From assembly GCA_014529385.2 (NCBI GenBank), contig CM043962.1:37603098-37667097 (forward strand): a stretch of DNA of 64,000 bases, written 5' to 3'. Source of the stretch: Adiantum capillus-veneris. Lineage: Eukaryota > Streptophyta > Polypodiopsida > Polypodiales > Pteridaceae. The position numbers were made by a program, and so were the translations under genes. The notes under the pieces were generated by a model that saw only the letters and a list, made by a program, of their open reading frames with translations, searched no databases and was not told the DNA's origin. Shown here one piece after another: positions 10,243-21,725 of the stretch. Every line of letters starts with the position of its first letter. Positions within the stretch are counted from its first letter, which is position 1.

Positions 10243-10959
10243 TTCCAGACCTATCTCAACAGGGGACTAAAAGGAGAAATGGTTGTATCTCAATAGGGGT
10301 CCAAAAGGAGACGGTCTACCAAAGAGCAATGTGCAATAAGTACTTCTAGATTTCCCTCAGCAAGGGACCAAGAGGAAAGATGGTTATATCTCAAAAGGGG
10401 TCCAAATGGAGGTAGTCTATCAAAGAGCAATGTGCATCTAGTGGAGCTTAAAAGACCTTAGGGTTAGCTTCATTAAAGACCTCCAAAAGTTAGTGTTAAA
10501 ATTTCCTTTGACCTTACGCAAGCTAGGGCTAACCTCGAGGTGGGAATCGTACCCAAGCATGAGGTGCTAAGATGCTTAAAGTGGTTGTCGGAACCTTGCT
10601 CAAACTTGAGGTGATTTTTATGCTTAAATGACTAAGTTTTTTGAAATGCTAAATTCAAAGATAAATTCTCAAGAGGCATGAACGTACATGCTTGATTGAC
10701 TAAGGCTTGAAGTATTCAATTCAAAACAAATGACTTAGGAAACATAAAAGACAAATGTTTGCTTAATTGACTAAGTCTTTGAAGTATTCAATTCAACCAA
10801 ATGATTTAATAAGCATAGTAGACACATGTTCAAATGATCCTCCACATGTGGCCCTCATGATGTGCTGGAATGCTATTGGTTAGGTTTTAAAGGGGTCCAA
10901 TGAGAATTTAGATACATAAAAATAAATAATTAAGCTCTTTCTCTCAAAGAGGAAAAAGA

Positions 10960-11110
<151 letters not shown>

Positions 11111-11499
11111 TGGACCAAGCATGAGAGGGGGGTATACTTTCCAACACACACACACACATTCTCTCATTGTGTAGAGTGCAAAGTGCAAGAGCTCCATCTC
11201 CTTCTCCAAGCTTGTTGAGAAGTGTAGAGCCTACACCAATACTCTTGGTTATGGAATGCAAATCCAACCAAGAGCCATGCTTCAATGCTTAAGCTTGTCA
11301 TCTTCTTCATCTTCATTACTATGCTATTATGCTATGCTGAGCAAGAAGAGTGATGATAAGTGAGGAACTATTTCTTTCTCGTATGGAATGTTTCTTCTTC
11401 CTCTTCCCTACCCTCATTCCCCCGCTAGCTCTCTCCACCTTCGAAGGTGTTTGAGGCCTTGGGACTGAGGCTTGGGATAGTTAATTCTTTTTGCAAATT

Positions 11500-12530
11500 T
11501 TATGTCAAAGTATCAAGTACTTACTGTCTCAGACCCTTTATAGATGATAGACATATTAAGTGGGCTGCCTTCATTCAAAGTTTTCAACCCAACGTTCATT
11601 ACCAACTTGGTAAAGAAAATGTTGTAGATGATGCTTTGAGTTGAAGACCCTCTCTTAGTAATCTATCAAACATTACGGGTTACTTCATTTGATTCTATGC
11701 CTGACACGTATGCACAAGATGATGATTTCAAAACCACATGGTTGCATATGGTTGACAATTTTGTGCGCACGTTTTGGAATACACTATTCAAGAAAACTTT
11801 CTTTATTTTAAACAAAAATTGCATGTAACTAAACCTTTTTGTACATTGATCATTGAAGAATTGTAGATACCACCCAAGACATAGAGGATTTGCTACTAAT
11901 TTTCAAAACTTGTGTCGTGATTTCTATTGGCTTGCTATGAAAAGTGATTTTAAACACTATGCTTCAACTTGCTTGATTTCCCAAAAGATCAAAGTAGTAA
12001 CAAGTAAGAAATTGAGACTTTTACACCCTCTCCCCTTTCTTGAAAAAACCTTGATTTCAATGGATTTTGTTACTAGTTTTCCACTCACTGTTCACAAGGA
12101 TGATATGATTTGGACTGTTATTGACCATTTTTCTAAACAAGCATACTTCATTCCTTGTAAGAAAATGTACATAGCACACAAAGATGCACTTCTATTTCTT
12201 GAAGCTGTCTTTCCATATCATGGTTGGCCTAATGTTATAATATCTGATTGAGATTCCAAATTTTGTAGTGCTTTATGGACTACTGTTTTTGAAAATCTTG
12301 GAGCTACACTCGATTTTACTTTTGCATTCCATCCTGAGTATAATGGTCAAACCAAAGTCACTAATTGCACTATCATTGACTTGTTAAAAGCTTATGTTTC
12401 TTCTCAACCCAAGAAATGGAATGATTTCCTGTATATTCTATAATTTTCATATAATAATACCACTCCCACTACCACAATTAAATCTCCATTTGAAATCGTG
12501 TATGATGATTTGTAGATTGGAATTTTGGGA
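11500..12530 (+). pseudogene. Ty3/gypsy RNase H-integrase remnant, different family
   Basis: Broken pol fragment on the plus strand. The RNase H end is visible as WAAFIQSFQPNVHYQLGKEN and DALS (about 11560-11640). The integrase zinc region follows as HPRHRG ... FYWLAMK ... CLISQK (about 11870-11990). The catalytic core follows as SMDFVTSFP (about 12058), VIISD (about 12235-12250) and a degraded HPEYNGQ region near 12330. Stops and frameshifts occur at several points. The sequence differs from the window's chromoviruses, so it is a separate lineage. It abuts the truncated old LTR at about 11500. No LTRs of its own are seen. Confidence 0.85.
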
Positions 12531-13210
12531 GTTAAAAAAGAGACGCTGACAAATAATAACCGTCTCGGCCATTTTACCTTTGAACATTATTTTAGACTTT
12601 TTATTTGATAAGCCAATATGGCTACTTGTAAATAGCTCTAGTGAGAACTCACCCTTATGAGACATGCAATAAGTGATGAGCTCAAGTCAAGTACTAAAGT
12701 GGACTAGATGTAAAAGAGTGGCCTCCAATTTTGGCACCCAAAAACTCAAATAATAAATTAAATACCTAACTCCACAAAAAGGGGTGAGTTTGGGGCTATG
12801 ATTTTAGGCCATTCACTTGCAAGATTCTCTGCTCTTCTCTCTTAGACTATGCTAAATCATGATCTATACCCTTTAATCATGTCTACATCTCTTACACTCT
12901 TTTACACTTTTTCTTTGTCAAATCTATTCTCTTTATGTGTGTGTGTGTGCGCTGGTTGTCCTAGTCTAGGTGTGTGGATTTGGGAGAAAATGTGACAAGT
13001 TGATGGTGATGTTTCTGAGAAATTGTTGAATTGTCCAAGTATCCGGTCACCCCTTCTCCCTATAGAGAGAGATATATGGAGTTGTCTGTATTTATAATTA
13101 AATGGATTTTTCGTATTCCTCTAACTCTTCTCAATAAACTTGCAGTCACTGTGGTTCTACTATCTTGGTAGTTTACCAATTGCAAGTTCTCAGTTCTCAC
13201 TTTATGATTC

Positions 13211-13213
<3 letters not shown>
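12531..13213. other. Unassigned interval
   Basis: No gene, LTR or tandem repeat is recognised apart from a short (GT)n run near 12937. Confidence 0.5.

Positions 13214-13289
<76 letters not shown>
13214..13289. repeat. Microsatellite (CT)n
   Basis: About 76 bp of uninterrupted CT dinucleotides. Ser/Leu-rich ORFs across it are artefacts. Confidence 0.98.
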
Positions 13290-13292
<3 letters not shown>

Positions 13293-13644
13293 TCTTGTCA
13301 TTTTCCTAAGCACAACAACAACAGCAAGTGTGCTCTACACAACACCCACCCTTAGATTGTTGCTCTTTCATGCGTTTGACCTGTTATTAACCTAACCTGC
13401 TAGTAACCTTAATGATAAAGGTAAAACATCATGAAATAGTAACCGGCTACTCTAGCTGGATATCAATAAACCGTGCTACATGACCTTACCCTAGGTCATT
13501 GTCTAGAATTGGTATTAGAGAAATTGCTAAAAAAAAACAATTGCAGATGGACCACGAAGGGTCTTGTTGACACTCACACATGTTGCAACATGCCAATTGA
13601 GGTGTGATTATGTCTTTTGAATTGTTAACTACATCTCTACCCCT

Positions 13645-13683
<39 letters not shown>

Positions 13684-14960
13684 ACGTGCATTGCATCCTT
13701 TAATATTTGAAACATGCAAACATGCATTGTCTTTGGCTAACCTGTACAATGGACCAAATGCTACATCAAAGAATTTCTATCCAGCACCATTTACTTTGAT
13801 GCTCGTATTTTAATTCTATTGTATTCCAAGGTGAAGAATCTATTGCTTATTTTGTGGAATCAGGAGTCATATAATGCTCTCGCGTGTGATACACTTGTCT
13901 TCATATGTATTGTAGCTTATGTGCAAGCACATTGTTAGAAGTGCACATAAGACCTCCAACCACCCAACCGCCACTCTAGAATGGTGTCTTCTAATGTGGC
14001 AACACAATTTTGGGTGACTGCTTGCGACATCAACCAGCATTTGGCAAAGGGAGCTTTTAGCATAAGATTAGGGAATCTAGGACAAAGTTCATAGAGAGAG
14101 CTTTTTCAATAAATTTGTCAGGGCAACTGGTCCATTTTCCATAAAAAGCTCCCTCCAAAATCTCTCTATGTTCCCCTACTCCCTCTCTAGTTTAGGAGCC
14201 TATGTGGGACTTATTCATGTGACATGGCACCCATCTACATCCTAGACGACAACTATGATTGCACTAGGCTCCAAGAGCATCCCGTGAAAGAGGGGTCAAT
14301 ATTTCGTACTTGCAGCATGATGTTATTGTACCCACCATCACCCCATGTCAAACCTAATTGCTTTGATTCACTTATAAAAGGAACCTACTTAATGAAAGTT
14401 GTGTCTACTTTGTTATCTCTTAATTATGCCAATGGTTCATTAGTGTTTTTGCCCCTATCCACAACATTTGTATGAGATCCCAATGAAGATTGGTGCCTCC
14501 TAACTTATTAAGCCCATCAGATAAGTAGGCATCCGTAGTTTAATATCTGTCACTGATCACTGATTACATTAGGAAAAACGTGAACCGCAAAAGGGCCCTT
14601 TAGCTTAAGGGGTGATTAAGCATGGACCAATAGGAAGAGGGTGGTGGGCACAACTATAGCCTCTAAAAAGTAGGGTAAGAGGGGGCCTCGAGGCCTATTT
14701 GTTCCTCTCATTATAGCTTTGTCACCTAGAAAGAGAGAGAAGGGGGAAAGAGGGGGGGGGGGGGGGGCTTTCTCTCCTTCGATGTTAAAATCCTCTGATA
14801 TTCATGGACGTCCATAAAGTAACCCTAAAATTTTATTTTATTTTATTTGAAAATCTTTAAATCTCACTTTTCATTCTCCAAAAGCTCCCCTAACCAAATA
14901 CATGGTCAAAAATATATTTTCTATGACCATTTCTCAGCCATTACCCTCCATTCAATCTCC
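13290..14960. other. Unassigned interval with C and G homopolymers
   Basis: No gene is recognised. It holds a 38-base C run (13646-13683) and a 16-base G run (14752-14767). It also has one copy of the dispersed 'aaaaagctccctccaaaa' motif (14143-14160), preceded near 14095 by an inverted-sense 'gagagagcttttt'. Confidence 0.5.
13646..13683. repeat. Homopolymer C tract, 38 bases
   Basis: An uninterrupted C run. The length is likely uncertain in the assembly because homopolymers are error-prone. Confidence 0.95.
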
Positions 14961-14965
14961 TCTCT

Positions 14966-15006
<41 letters not shown>
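14961..15006. repeat. Microsatellite (CT)n
   Basis: About 45 bp of CT repeats with one T interruption. Confidence 0.95.
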
Positions 15007-15009
<3 letters not shown>

Positions 15010-16169
15010 CCTTTTCCCCCTCCCTCCAAGCTTTCCATAGCTGCACCACCTGTCTCCCCCTTTCATCTACACCAACGCTTTGAACTACTTCTTCTCTCCT
15101 TGCTCCCCATTGAACCACTTCTCCTCCTCACTTCATTGCTAAAGCAACATGCCTGTCTCTCTAACACCGCAACTCTTCTTCTTCTGGTGCTACCATGTGA
15201 AGCCAAAGGATGAAATAGAAGCGGTTTTCTTGCATAACACTAGGGATTTTGATGGGGAACACAAGTGTTTTCTAAAGGATCTTGGGTCTTCATGGAACCT
15301 GCAGCTATCAAGTCTCATCAAGTTCAAAATTGTGGCAACCTTGGAAGGGGAGACTTCTTGGTTTCAAGAACCATAGGGTCAATGGCACATTGGTCATTGT
15401 TCAACACGTGTACTCTTGGGGTTCCACGTGCTTGAGGAATGGAAGATAAAGAGATTTTCCATTAAGTTGTAATTCATAATACATTGTTGGTTGAAAAATC
15501 TAAATGCTTGTTATTTGTTTTTGACTTGATAGTTTTTGGTGTTGTCATAGATATATTCCCATCCGACTTTGTTGAGGAACCTTCAACACTCTTCATGCCG
15601 AAATTGGTACTATGATGCTTCCCAACTTGCCACCTTTGATGATGTTGCAATGCAAAATCTTCTTCTACTCACACATGTATGTAGTGCCGGCCTCGGAGGG
15701 TGGATATGGTAAGATCATTTCTATTGACAAACCTTCATTATTGAGCATGGAATGGCCACAACTCGATGGTTGGTCACTCTTCTCTATGAAGGAGAAGATG
15801 CTTTCCGACATTTGCTCTTGATTAAAATTTGAAAAGGTTGTCATATCAGTAGGGCTCAATTGGTGTTGTCTCGTGCATATTTTTGTACACTTGTTCAAGA
15901 CATTGCCATTCGGTGTCACACCTATTATGTTTTGTAGTAAGAATGTTATGTTATGAAGCACTAAAACCTATATTTGGAGATTATTGGAGAATGGTTGAGG
16001 GAGTGCACCAAGGTAGTAAATACAAGTGCAAGGTGGGGGACTTCAAGTATCAGGATACAATATCTTAAAGTGCGCACTACTTTGTACCTACGCTTCCACT
16101 ATGAGAGTTGGATGTGTAAGAGTGGAAAGTGGATACCCCTACAATCCAGTGTTGCTGATTTTGTGACAT
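15007..16169 (+). other. Unrecognised coding-like remnants
   Basis: Short open stretches on the plus strand (for example near 15149-15376 and 15540-16080) read like decayed protein sequence. They are broken by stops, and no family is recognised. No LTR or tandem structure is visible. Confidence 0.3.
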
Positions 16170-16306
16170 GTGACATGCCCACTACTTTGTGAAATGGTGA
16201 CATGCCCACTACTTTGTGAAATTGTGACATGCCCACTACTTTGTGAAATGGTGACATGCCCACTACTTTGTGAAATTGTGACATGCCCACTACTTTGTGA
16301 AATGGT
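16170..16306. repeat. 27-bp minisatellite, about five copies
   Basis: The unit is 'tgacatgcccactacttt' plus 'gtgaaatgg', 27 bp, in tandem. Units alternate between endings ATGG and ATTG, giving a 54-bp higher-order period. It is open in several frames because 27 is a multiple of three, so the ORFs across it (repeats of SQSSGHVTI or FHKVVGMS) are likely incidental. Confidence 0.95.
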
Positions 16307-16839
16307 GTTTCTGAGATTGTGCAAGTCAGTGACCACTGGAATCTCTCCAACATACAAGAACACTTGATTATCTTCGGCTACAAAAATACCAAAGACGCCT
16401 ACTTTTGTTTCAATCAACACAAGGTCAGTTAAATATTTGTTTTGTTTACATGTGTCGTCCCAATGTTGGTCTTGCTAAAAGCTTTTTTTAAGTTTCAGAT
16501 TGGTAGGTGGATGGAGGCAGCCCCATGAAAGTGCAAGAGGAGTGGAGAGTTGGTAGTGCACTGTCTTTAAGTTGATGTAATAGATCAATGGAATCGGCTC
16601 TCATACCACGTTGTAAAAATTTTTGTTTAATGGAGATACAAAACTTTTTTGTCATTATAGTATTACTATCATTGATTAAGTTTTTAAATTCTTGTTTGGG
16701 TGTTTGTGTGCGCATCCATGTGTGTTTGTGTGTATCTCAGAGAGCTTTGGGTTGGTCTTTTTTGTGCAACGGCGGGTGGGGGGGGTGGGTATATAAAGGG
16801 GAGGGAGTTTTTTATTTTGTCTAGCTTCAATATCAACAC

Positions 16840-16840
<1 letters not shown>

Positions 16841-16923
<83 letters not shown>

Positions 16924-16929
16924 GAGAGG
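16841..16929. repeat. Microsatellite (GA)n
   Basis: About 89 bp of AG repeats with one GGG interruption near the right end. Confidence 0.98.
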
Positions 16930-17039
16930 TTGCCATGGCAACACATGCTAGGGCATCCTCCTGCCACTCAGTAGCAACATTGAACGAGCCACACACACAC
17001 CTTTCATGATTCCTTCTTTTCCTAGAGCACAATGAATAT

Positions 17040-18460
17040 GTTGGATGCAATGATCTTCACGGCTTCTTCACTCACACAGTGGATTTAGAGAAAATCATGC
17101 AATTCCAAAATGACACTTTTCAAGACATCATAGAGTATATGCATGTGCATATACTCAAGTATGCAATGAATTTTGAAGACAACGCCATGTTGTGGTTTCC
17201 ATCTGACCTAATTTGCTACATCCACAATGGGGACACTGCATTTTCAAAGAGACTAGCCCGCTTTGAGGCGATTACAAAAGAGGCGTACCACTTTCGCCAA
17301 GTGACAAAAGAAGTTTCAAACTCCTTCAAGAAAGCTGCAAAATCCGGCAATCTTTCTTGTCCAACATTGCCACTCTCTACTTCTTTGTCAATGAGGAGCC
17401 CTCCTTGGAGGAAATGGAGATCCCGCATCTGGCAGTGGGTGTGGTGTTGTCGGGTTGTAAAGATCCCAAGCCCGCGCCTATAGACGTCCAAAGGGAGAAA
17501 ATACTACAAATATCCCCATGACAGTTGCAGTGAGAGCAGATTGCAAGCATCTCAAAGGTGCCTGACCCCGATAATCGTGACCCTACAACAATACGCGAGG
17601 TGAAGATCAGCCGCCTCAGTAGCAAAATTATTAAAGATGAAGAGTATTTATTCTTGTATGATCTAGAGAAGGCTTTTGGCATCCGGCTAGATGAGTGCCT
17701 AAGCCTCATATGCACCAAGATGGAGTTATCTCTTTATCCCACACCAAAACCTACATATGACAAGCTGCTTCAATTGGGGGACTCTGTTGCTGACACAATT
17801 GCGCTGAAGACCATGTAAATTCTCAATGCAAAGCAGAGTCATGTCGTAGATGAGGAGTTTATTGCAACACAGCCCAGGGTTGTTGCCAACCAAACTCCTA
17901 TCCACAATGACTCACCTGGTTCGCATAGCCCATGCAAACTTGATGAGAACAAATCCTCTATCAATCTTGAACCAACAACAAATATGGATGATGAGGATAA
18001 GCAACAAGAGGCAATTCTAAGCATCTTGTACAATGAGAATTCTACCTTTCTTCTTTGCATTTAATTAGTTCCATTTTTGCAGGATGTTTTGGACCTCAAG
18101 TAGCCCTTGCACACTATATCGGCAAACTACCAGTGTAGGATGTGTGCATCATACACAAGGATTTCTCCCCCAAAGGCCGTTTTGTTTTGTGGGTACTTAA
18201 GGCCGTTCGCAAACTCCTATGCTTAGCTACGAACACTCCAATAGCCCATGCAACTATTTTGGTTAAAAAGTGCCTTACAATTGCTACTTTTTGCATTGGT
18301 TTTTGCGGCAAGGTCATGACACACATAGCACTTAGTCAAGCCTTGGGGGTTGACAATGCCCAATCCATAGTTGCGTATGTACATACATCCATCCTACCCA
18401 ATGTTGAAGAACGTCGTAGAGAGATCACAAAGCACCTCCGGTCAAAAGATAGTTAAGCCT
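17040..18460 (+). pseudogene. Unrecognised coding-like region
   Basis: Three plus-strand open blocks (17079-17483, 17558-17818, 18142-18456) and a coding-like stretch near 17830-18060 have ordinary protein composition rather than repeat composition. Phrases include EAYHFRQVTKE, KIIKDEEYLFLYDLEKAFGI and GVDNAQSIVAYVHTSILP. They lie in different frames, and stops separate them. This could be a multi-exon gene, a decayed gene or transposon cargo. No family is recognised. Confidence 0.35.
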
Positions 18461-18684
18461 GTTTGTTCAACCTTTTTATATGAAAATCATCTCAACATCT
18501 TCTTTTCCATTATCTATTGCAACTTCAGGTTAATGTTTGATCATGTTCAGACCATGTCATTGGATGCAATTTGTACAAAATTCATCTTTAGTGATCTTTA
18601 TTAATTGTTTGAATGTTAATTTTGCATATTAATAAAAAATTGTCCATTGATTGGCAGGAAAATGTCTATTTGGGTATTGCATTT

Positions 18685-18841
18685 GGCTTGCATTTGCTAG
18701 AACATGGTAATTCAGGCCTAAAAAGCCCTGTCCACAAGGGCGCAAGAAAATGCCATGCATGACTTGTGTCTAACACTTTCTCATGCCCTTATGGACAGGG
18801 CTTTTTAGGCCTAAATTGCCATGTTCTAACATATGCAAGCC
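18685..18841. repeat. Long imperfect foldback (68-nt arms, 21-nt loop)
   Basis: The arm 18685-18752 pairs with 18774-18841 with no gaps, 59 of 68 positions complementary by my count. A perfect 21-bp core centres on AGGCCTAAAAAGCCCTG. Several differences would be G:U pairs in RNA. The shape resembles a young plant miRNA precursor or a small inverted-repeat element. It lies between unrecognised coding-like DNA and the histone-like pseudogene. Confidence 0.9.
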
Positions 18842-19109
18842 ACCTCAAATACGTATTGGACAACTAATTATCATCTCACCTTCAACCATTTAACAAAAGA
18901 AATGTAGAGAAACAACCACTTAACTTCATTGAGAGATGTGCCCTCTAGCATGCAAGTAAAATAAGCTAAATTAGACACAAAAATACTTGTATAGAGAGAC
19001 AATAAAAGACATGATTTTATTTATCGTAAAGTGTAAATACACTGAGTTCCAAAAGAAACTTGATTCCAGGACAAGGGTTAGCTACAAAAATATTTGACAT
19101 AAAAAAATA

Positions 19110-19845
19110 TCACTCATGCCTAAGGCGACATGCTAGTTGCATGTCCTTGGCCATGATTGTTACACGCTTAGCATGGACATCACATAGGAACGTGTCCTCA
19201 AAGAGAGTGACCAATAAGCCTCCATAGCCTCCTGAATCGATTCTAGGGCAACAACAAACATCCAAAGCTATGTGTTGTAGCTTTGGAGCACCTCTCTACA
19301 CGTCCGTGTAAATGGTGTCTTCCTGATAAGCATCTCCACGGTCTTCTGATAGTGTCGGATCCAACAAATTCTCTACAATAGCATTGTGCTCTTTGACGTC
19401 GTTGTTGTGGCGGCCTCTGAGCTCCTTGTGGGCGTGGTCTTTGTGACTTCTTGTAGAATTTTGACTTGCGATGGCGGTTGGGGGGTGGCTCGGGATCATC
19501 TTCATCAAGATTATAATCTTCATCGTCGTTGTTGTGCTCATCATTGATGGGTGGATTAGAAGGCATGGCACCCATCCCCCTAGGCAGTGATGACTGGCCG
19601 ATCACCTTTTGATAACCTGGGCCGAATGGCCTCAAGCTTATCCCTCCTAGCAGCGTCTTCCCACCCAACCTATGATTCAATGGAATCTCCTCCCCTTTCC
19701 ATGGTGGATGCTCATTGGACGTGTCTATCTTTGTGCATTCGAGATTGGCTATCTCTTCTGGTTGCCAATCAACATGTATCTTCTACCTTCCGTGCACCTC
19801 ATTGGTCTTTGGATTCTTCTTTGCAGTTCGTTTGGTCCTTGCCAT
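19110..19845 (-). pseudogene. Histone H3-like gene with long N-terminal tail, broken
   Basis: The C-terminal part is clearly a histone H3 fold: IRHYQKTVEMLIRK (from 19357), then a CREVLQSYN segment, then [26 protein letters not shown] and [13 protein letters not shown], ending at the stop 19110-19112. The N-terminus at 19845 begins MARTKRTAKKN, matching the H3 tail start MARTK. A long acidic and basic linker separates the two, including NNDDEDYNLDEDDPEP and SKFYKKSQRPRP. The copy is damaged: in-frame stops after HGR and in loop 1, a frame change between tail and fold, and a one-base loss after EAY. A Trp sits near the position where H3 has Phe84, as in CENP-A/CENH3, and the long tail also fits CENH3. 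Loop 1, however, has the canonical H3 length. It is H3-derived with high confidence; CENH3 identity is inference. Confidence 0.85.
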
Positions 19846-20099
19846 CTAGAAAGTGTGTTTGGGTACGTCCTTAGAGCTTGTGATTTTTGATGAGGGAGGG
19901 ATTGTTTTGTGTTTGTGATGGGGGGTTTTTCCCTCTTTATATAGGGTGGCCATATAAGGGTCGATTCACACGGTGGAAAAAAGCCGCTAAAAGGACGAGA
20001 AAATAATCTTTTTAAGTACAAAACCATAGCAAAGTAGAGAAGTAATCAAACACATAGAACCAGACGTCTAATAAAAACACTTGATCCAAAACAAAAGAA

Positions 20100-20234
20100 G
20101 CTTGTGACACACAAAAAACTATCGTAATACTCAAATTACGGGGGATTGCAAGTGCATCCAAGTGCATGCTTGTGACACACAAAAAAATATCGTAATACTC
20201 AAATTACGGGGATTACAAGTGCATCCAAGTGCAT
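20100..20234. repeat. 68-bp tandem duplication
   Basis: Two adjacent units (20100-20167, 20168-20234) share 'gcttgtgacacacaaaaaa' and 'caagtgcatccaagtgcat' with few differences. No coding sense is seen. Confidence 0.9.
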
Positions 20235-20269
20235 TTTGCCAATGGATTTTCCATTATCATGAGATTCCA

Positions 20270-21380
20270 AGTACATCTACTACCTCATGGCCAGACTTTT
20301 CCCACCCTAGTCCTTGATGCTTGCCACAGTACATGCCGTGCTGGAACTTGAGCATATGAAGCATCCCTTGGGCTCATAATACCCCTCCAATAAGAATGTA
20401 TGAGCCAATGGTTGTAGCCGCTTGGGGTCCCAGCTAACTTGTCTTGCCTTTTCTAACTTCACCAAATGGCATAGAGGTACCCCAAGGCTATTAAGTTTCT
20501 TGCTCTACCTGTATTGTTCAACTTGTGTCAAATCCCAAACTTTGCAACAATTATGGCTACTTTAAACTCAAATGTGGCTTATGTACCTTCAAATTTCCAA
20601 GATGTCTCGCTAACATATCTTGGTGTACTGTAACATCTTCATTAATCAAAAATTCACCTCCAACATTCACCCCTGCCGTCGTGTATGCCTCCATTTTTCT
20701 ATCATCAATCTCCTCGTTAGAGTTTTCAACATTGACAACGAATCCAGATGATGCTCCTTCCTACACTTTTGCTTTTCCTTTTGCTGCTTTTTTAGATTTT
20801 TTTGATATCGCAATAGGTGGAGATGGCATAGCACTAATTGATTAGCTCTTGGGTAGAGACACACTAGCAAACATAGACATTTCTTGTGGTTCTTTTTTGA
20901 TGTCGCAATAGGTGGAGATGTCATATGACTAACTAATTTGCTCTTGGGTAGAGATACACTAGCAGACGGAGACATTTCTTATGGTTCTTTCCTTGCTATC
21001 TTGGTAACTTGCCAACAAACAAATAATACAATAATGATTATTCAACAATCAAACTTGCAGTAGGCATTCATAGTTTATACTTAATTCAAAGCCTTTATCA
21101 AGATGAACCAAACAATAACTAGATCGCTTTTAGGCCAAGCAATAAGACTTTTTTCTACCTTCTTTAGAGTAGTCATTTCTTCGTTCGTAGAAGGAACATG
21201 AGGTAGAGAAGCATCCTTGCCATCATATACTTCTAGCACCGCAACGGAGTAGCAACCAGATGGCAATATGCTCCCATGAAGTTTAGCCAAATTTGACATC
21301 TTCTCTATTTATCCCACACCGATCGCCTCTCCATTGTAAATTAACTCAATGTAAGCGCCACCATCAGCTCTCTTGGCCAT
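20270..21380 (-). pseudogene. Unrecognised gene remnant, possibly CACTA transposon-associated
   Basis: Minus-strand coding blocks. The first starts MAKRADGGAYIEL at 21380 and continues as LHGSILPSGCYSVAVLEVYD and LIAWPKSDLV to about 21110, with one in-frame TAA near 21310. A second (about 20800-21000) has two repeats of ASVSLPKS ... SPPIA.SKK. A third (about 20290-20520) reads LGVPLCHLVKLEKARQ and FLLEGYYEPKGCFICSSSS. The HG...V.V...AWPK.LV pattern recalls a domain often found in proteins near plant CACTA (En/Spm) elements, but that is a weak match. Blocks lie in different frames, so they are either exons or decayed. Confidence 0.45.
20805..20998. repeat. About 97-bp tandem duplication within the remnant
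   Basis: Two adjacent units share 'cgcaataggtggagatg' and 'ctcttgggtagaga'. On the minus strand they encode two related peptides (ASVSLPKS ... SPPIA). The second unit carries an in-frame stop. Confidence 0.85.
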
Positions 21381-21517
21381 CTTTAAGCTCAACTAAAAGT
21401 AAAGTAATCTTGCTCTGAACTGCAGAAAGAAACAAAATTCTTCAGTCCCACTCCCTCCCGCTATCCTCTCGTTCTCTCTCTTCTCTTTTTACTTTATTTC
21501 TCTATCTGATTCTTTCT

Positions 21518-21522
<5 letters not shown>

Positions 21523-21572
<50 letters not shown>
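21523..21572. repeat. Microsatellite (CT)n
   Basis: About 50 bp of CT repeats inside a broader pyrimidine-rich stretch (21430-21730). Confidence 0.97.
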
Positions 21573-21575
<3 letters not shown>

Positions 21576-21725
21576 TTCCACTCTATCTCGACAACTCTTC
21601 CTCCCTCCCCCTCTCTCTCCCCATATTCCACCTCCTCTTTCACACGACTCTTTCACCTTTCTCTATCACCCTATCTCTAGAGCCCTCCCCTACCCCCTGC
21701 CCTTTTTCTCTCTCTATCCAATCCA

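Noticed and set aside
13486-13813. Poly-Gly and poly-Pro ORFs
   Set aside because: They arise from the 38-base C run.
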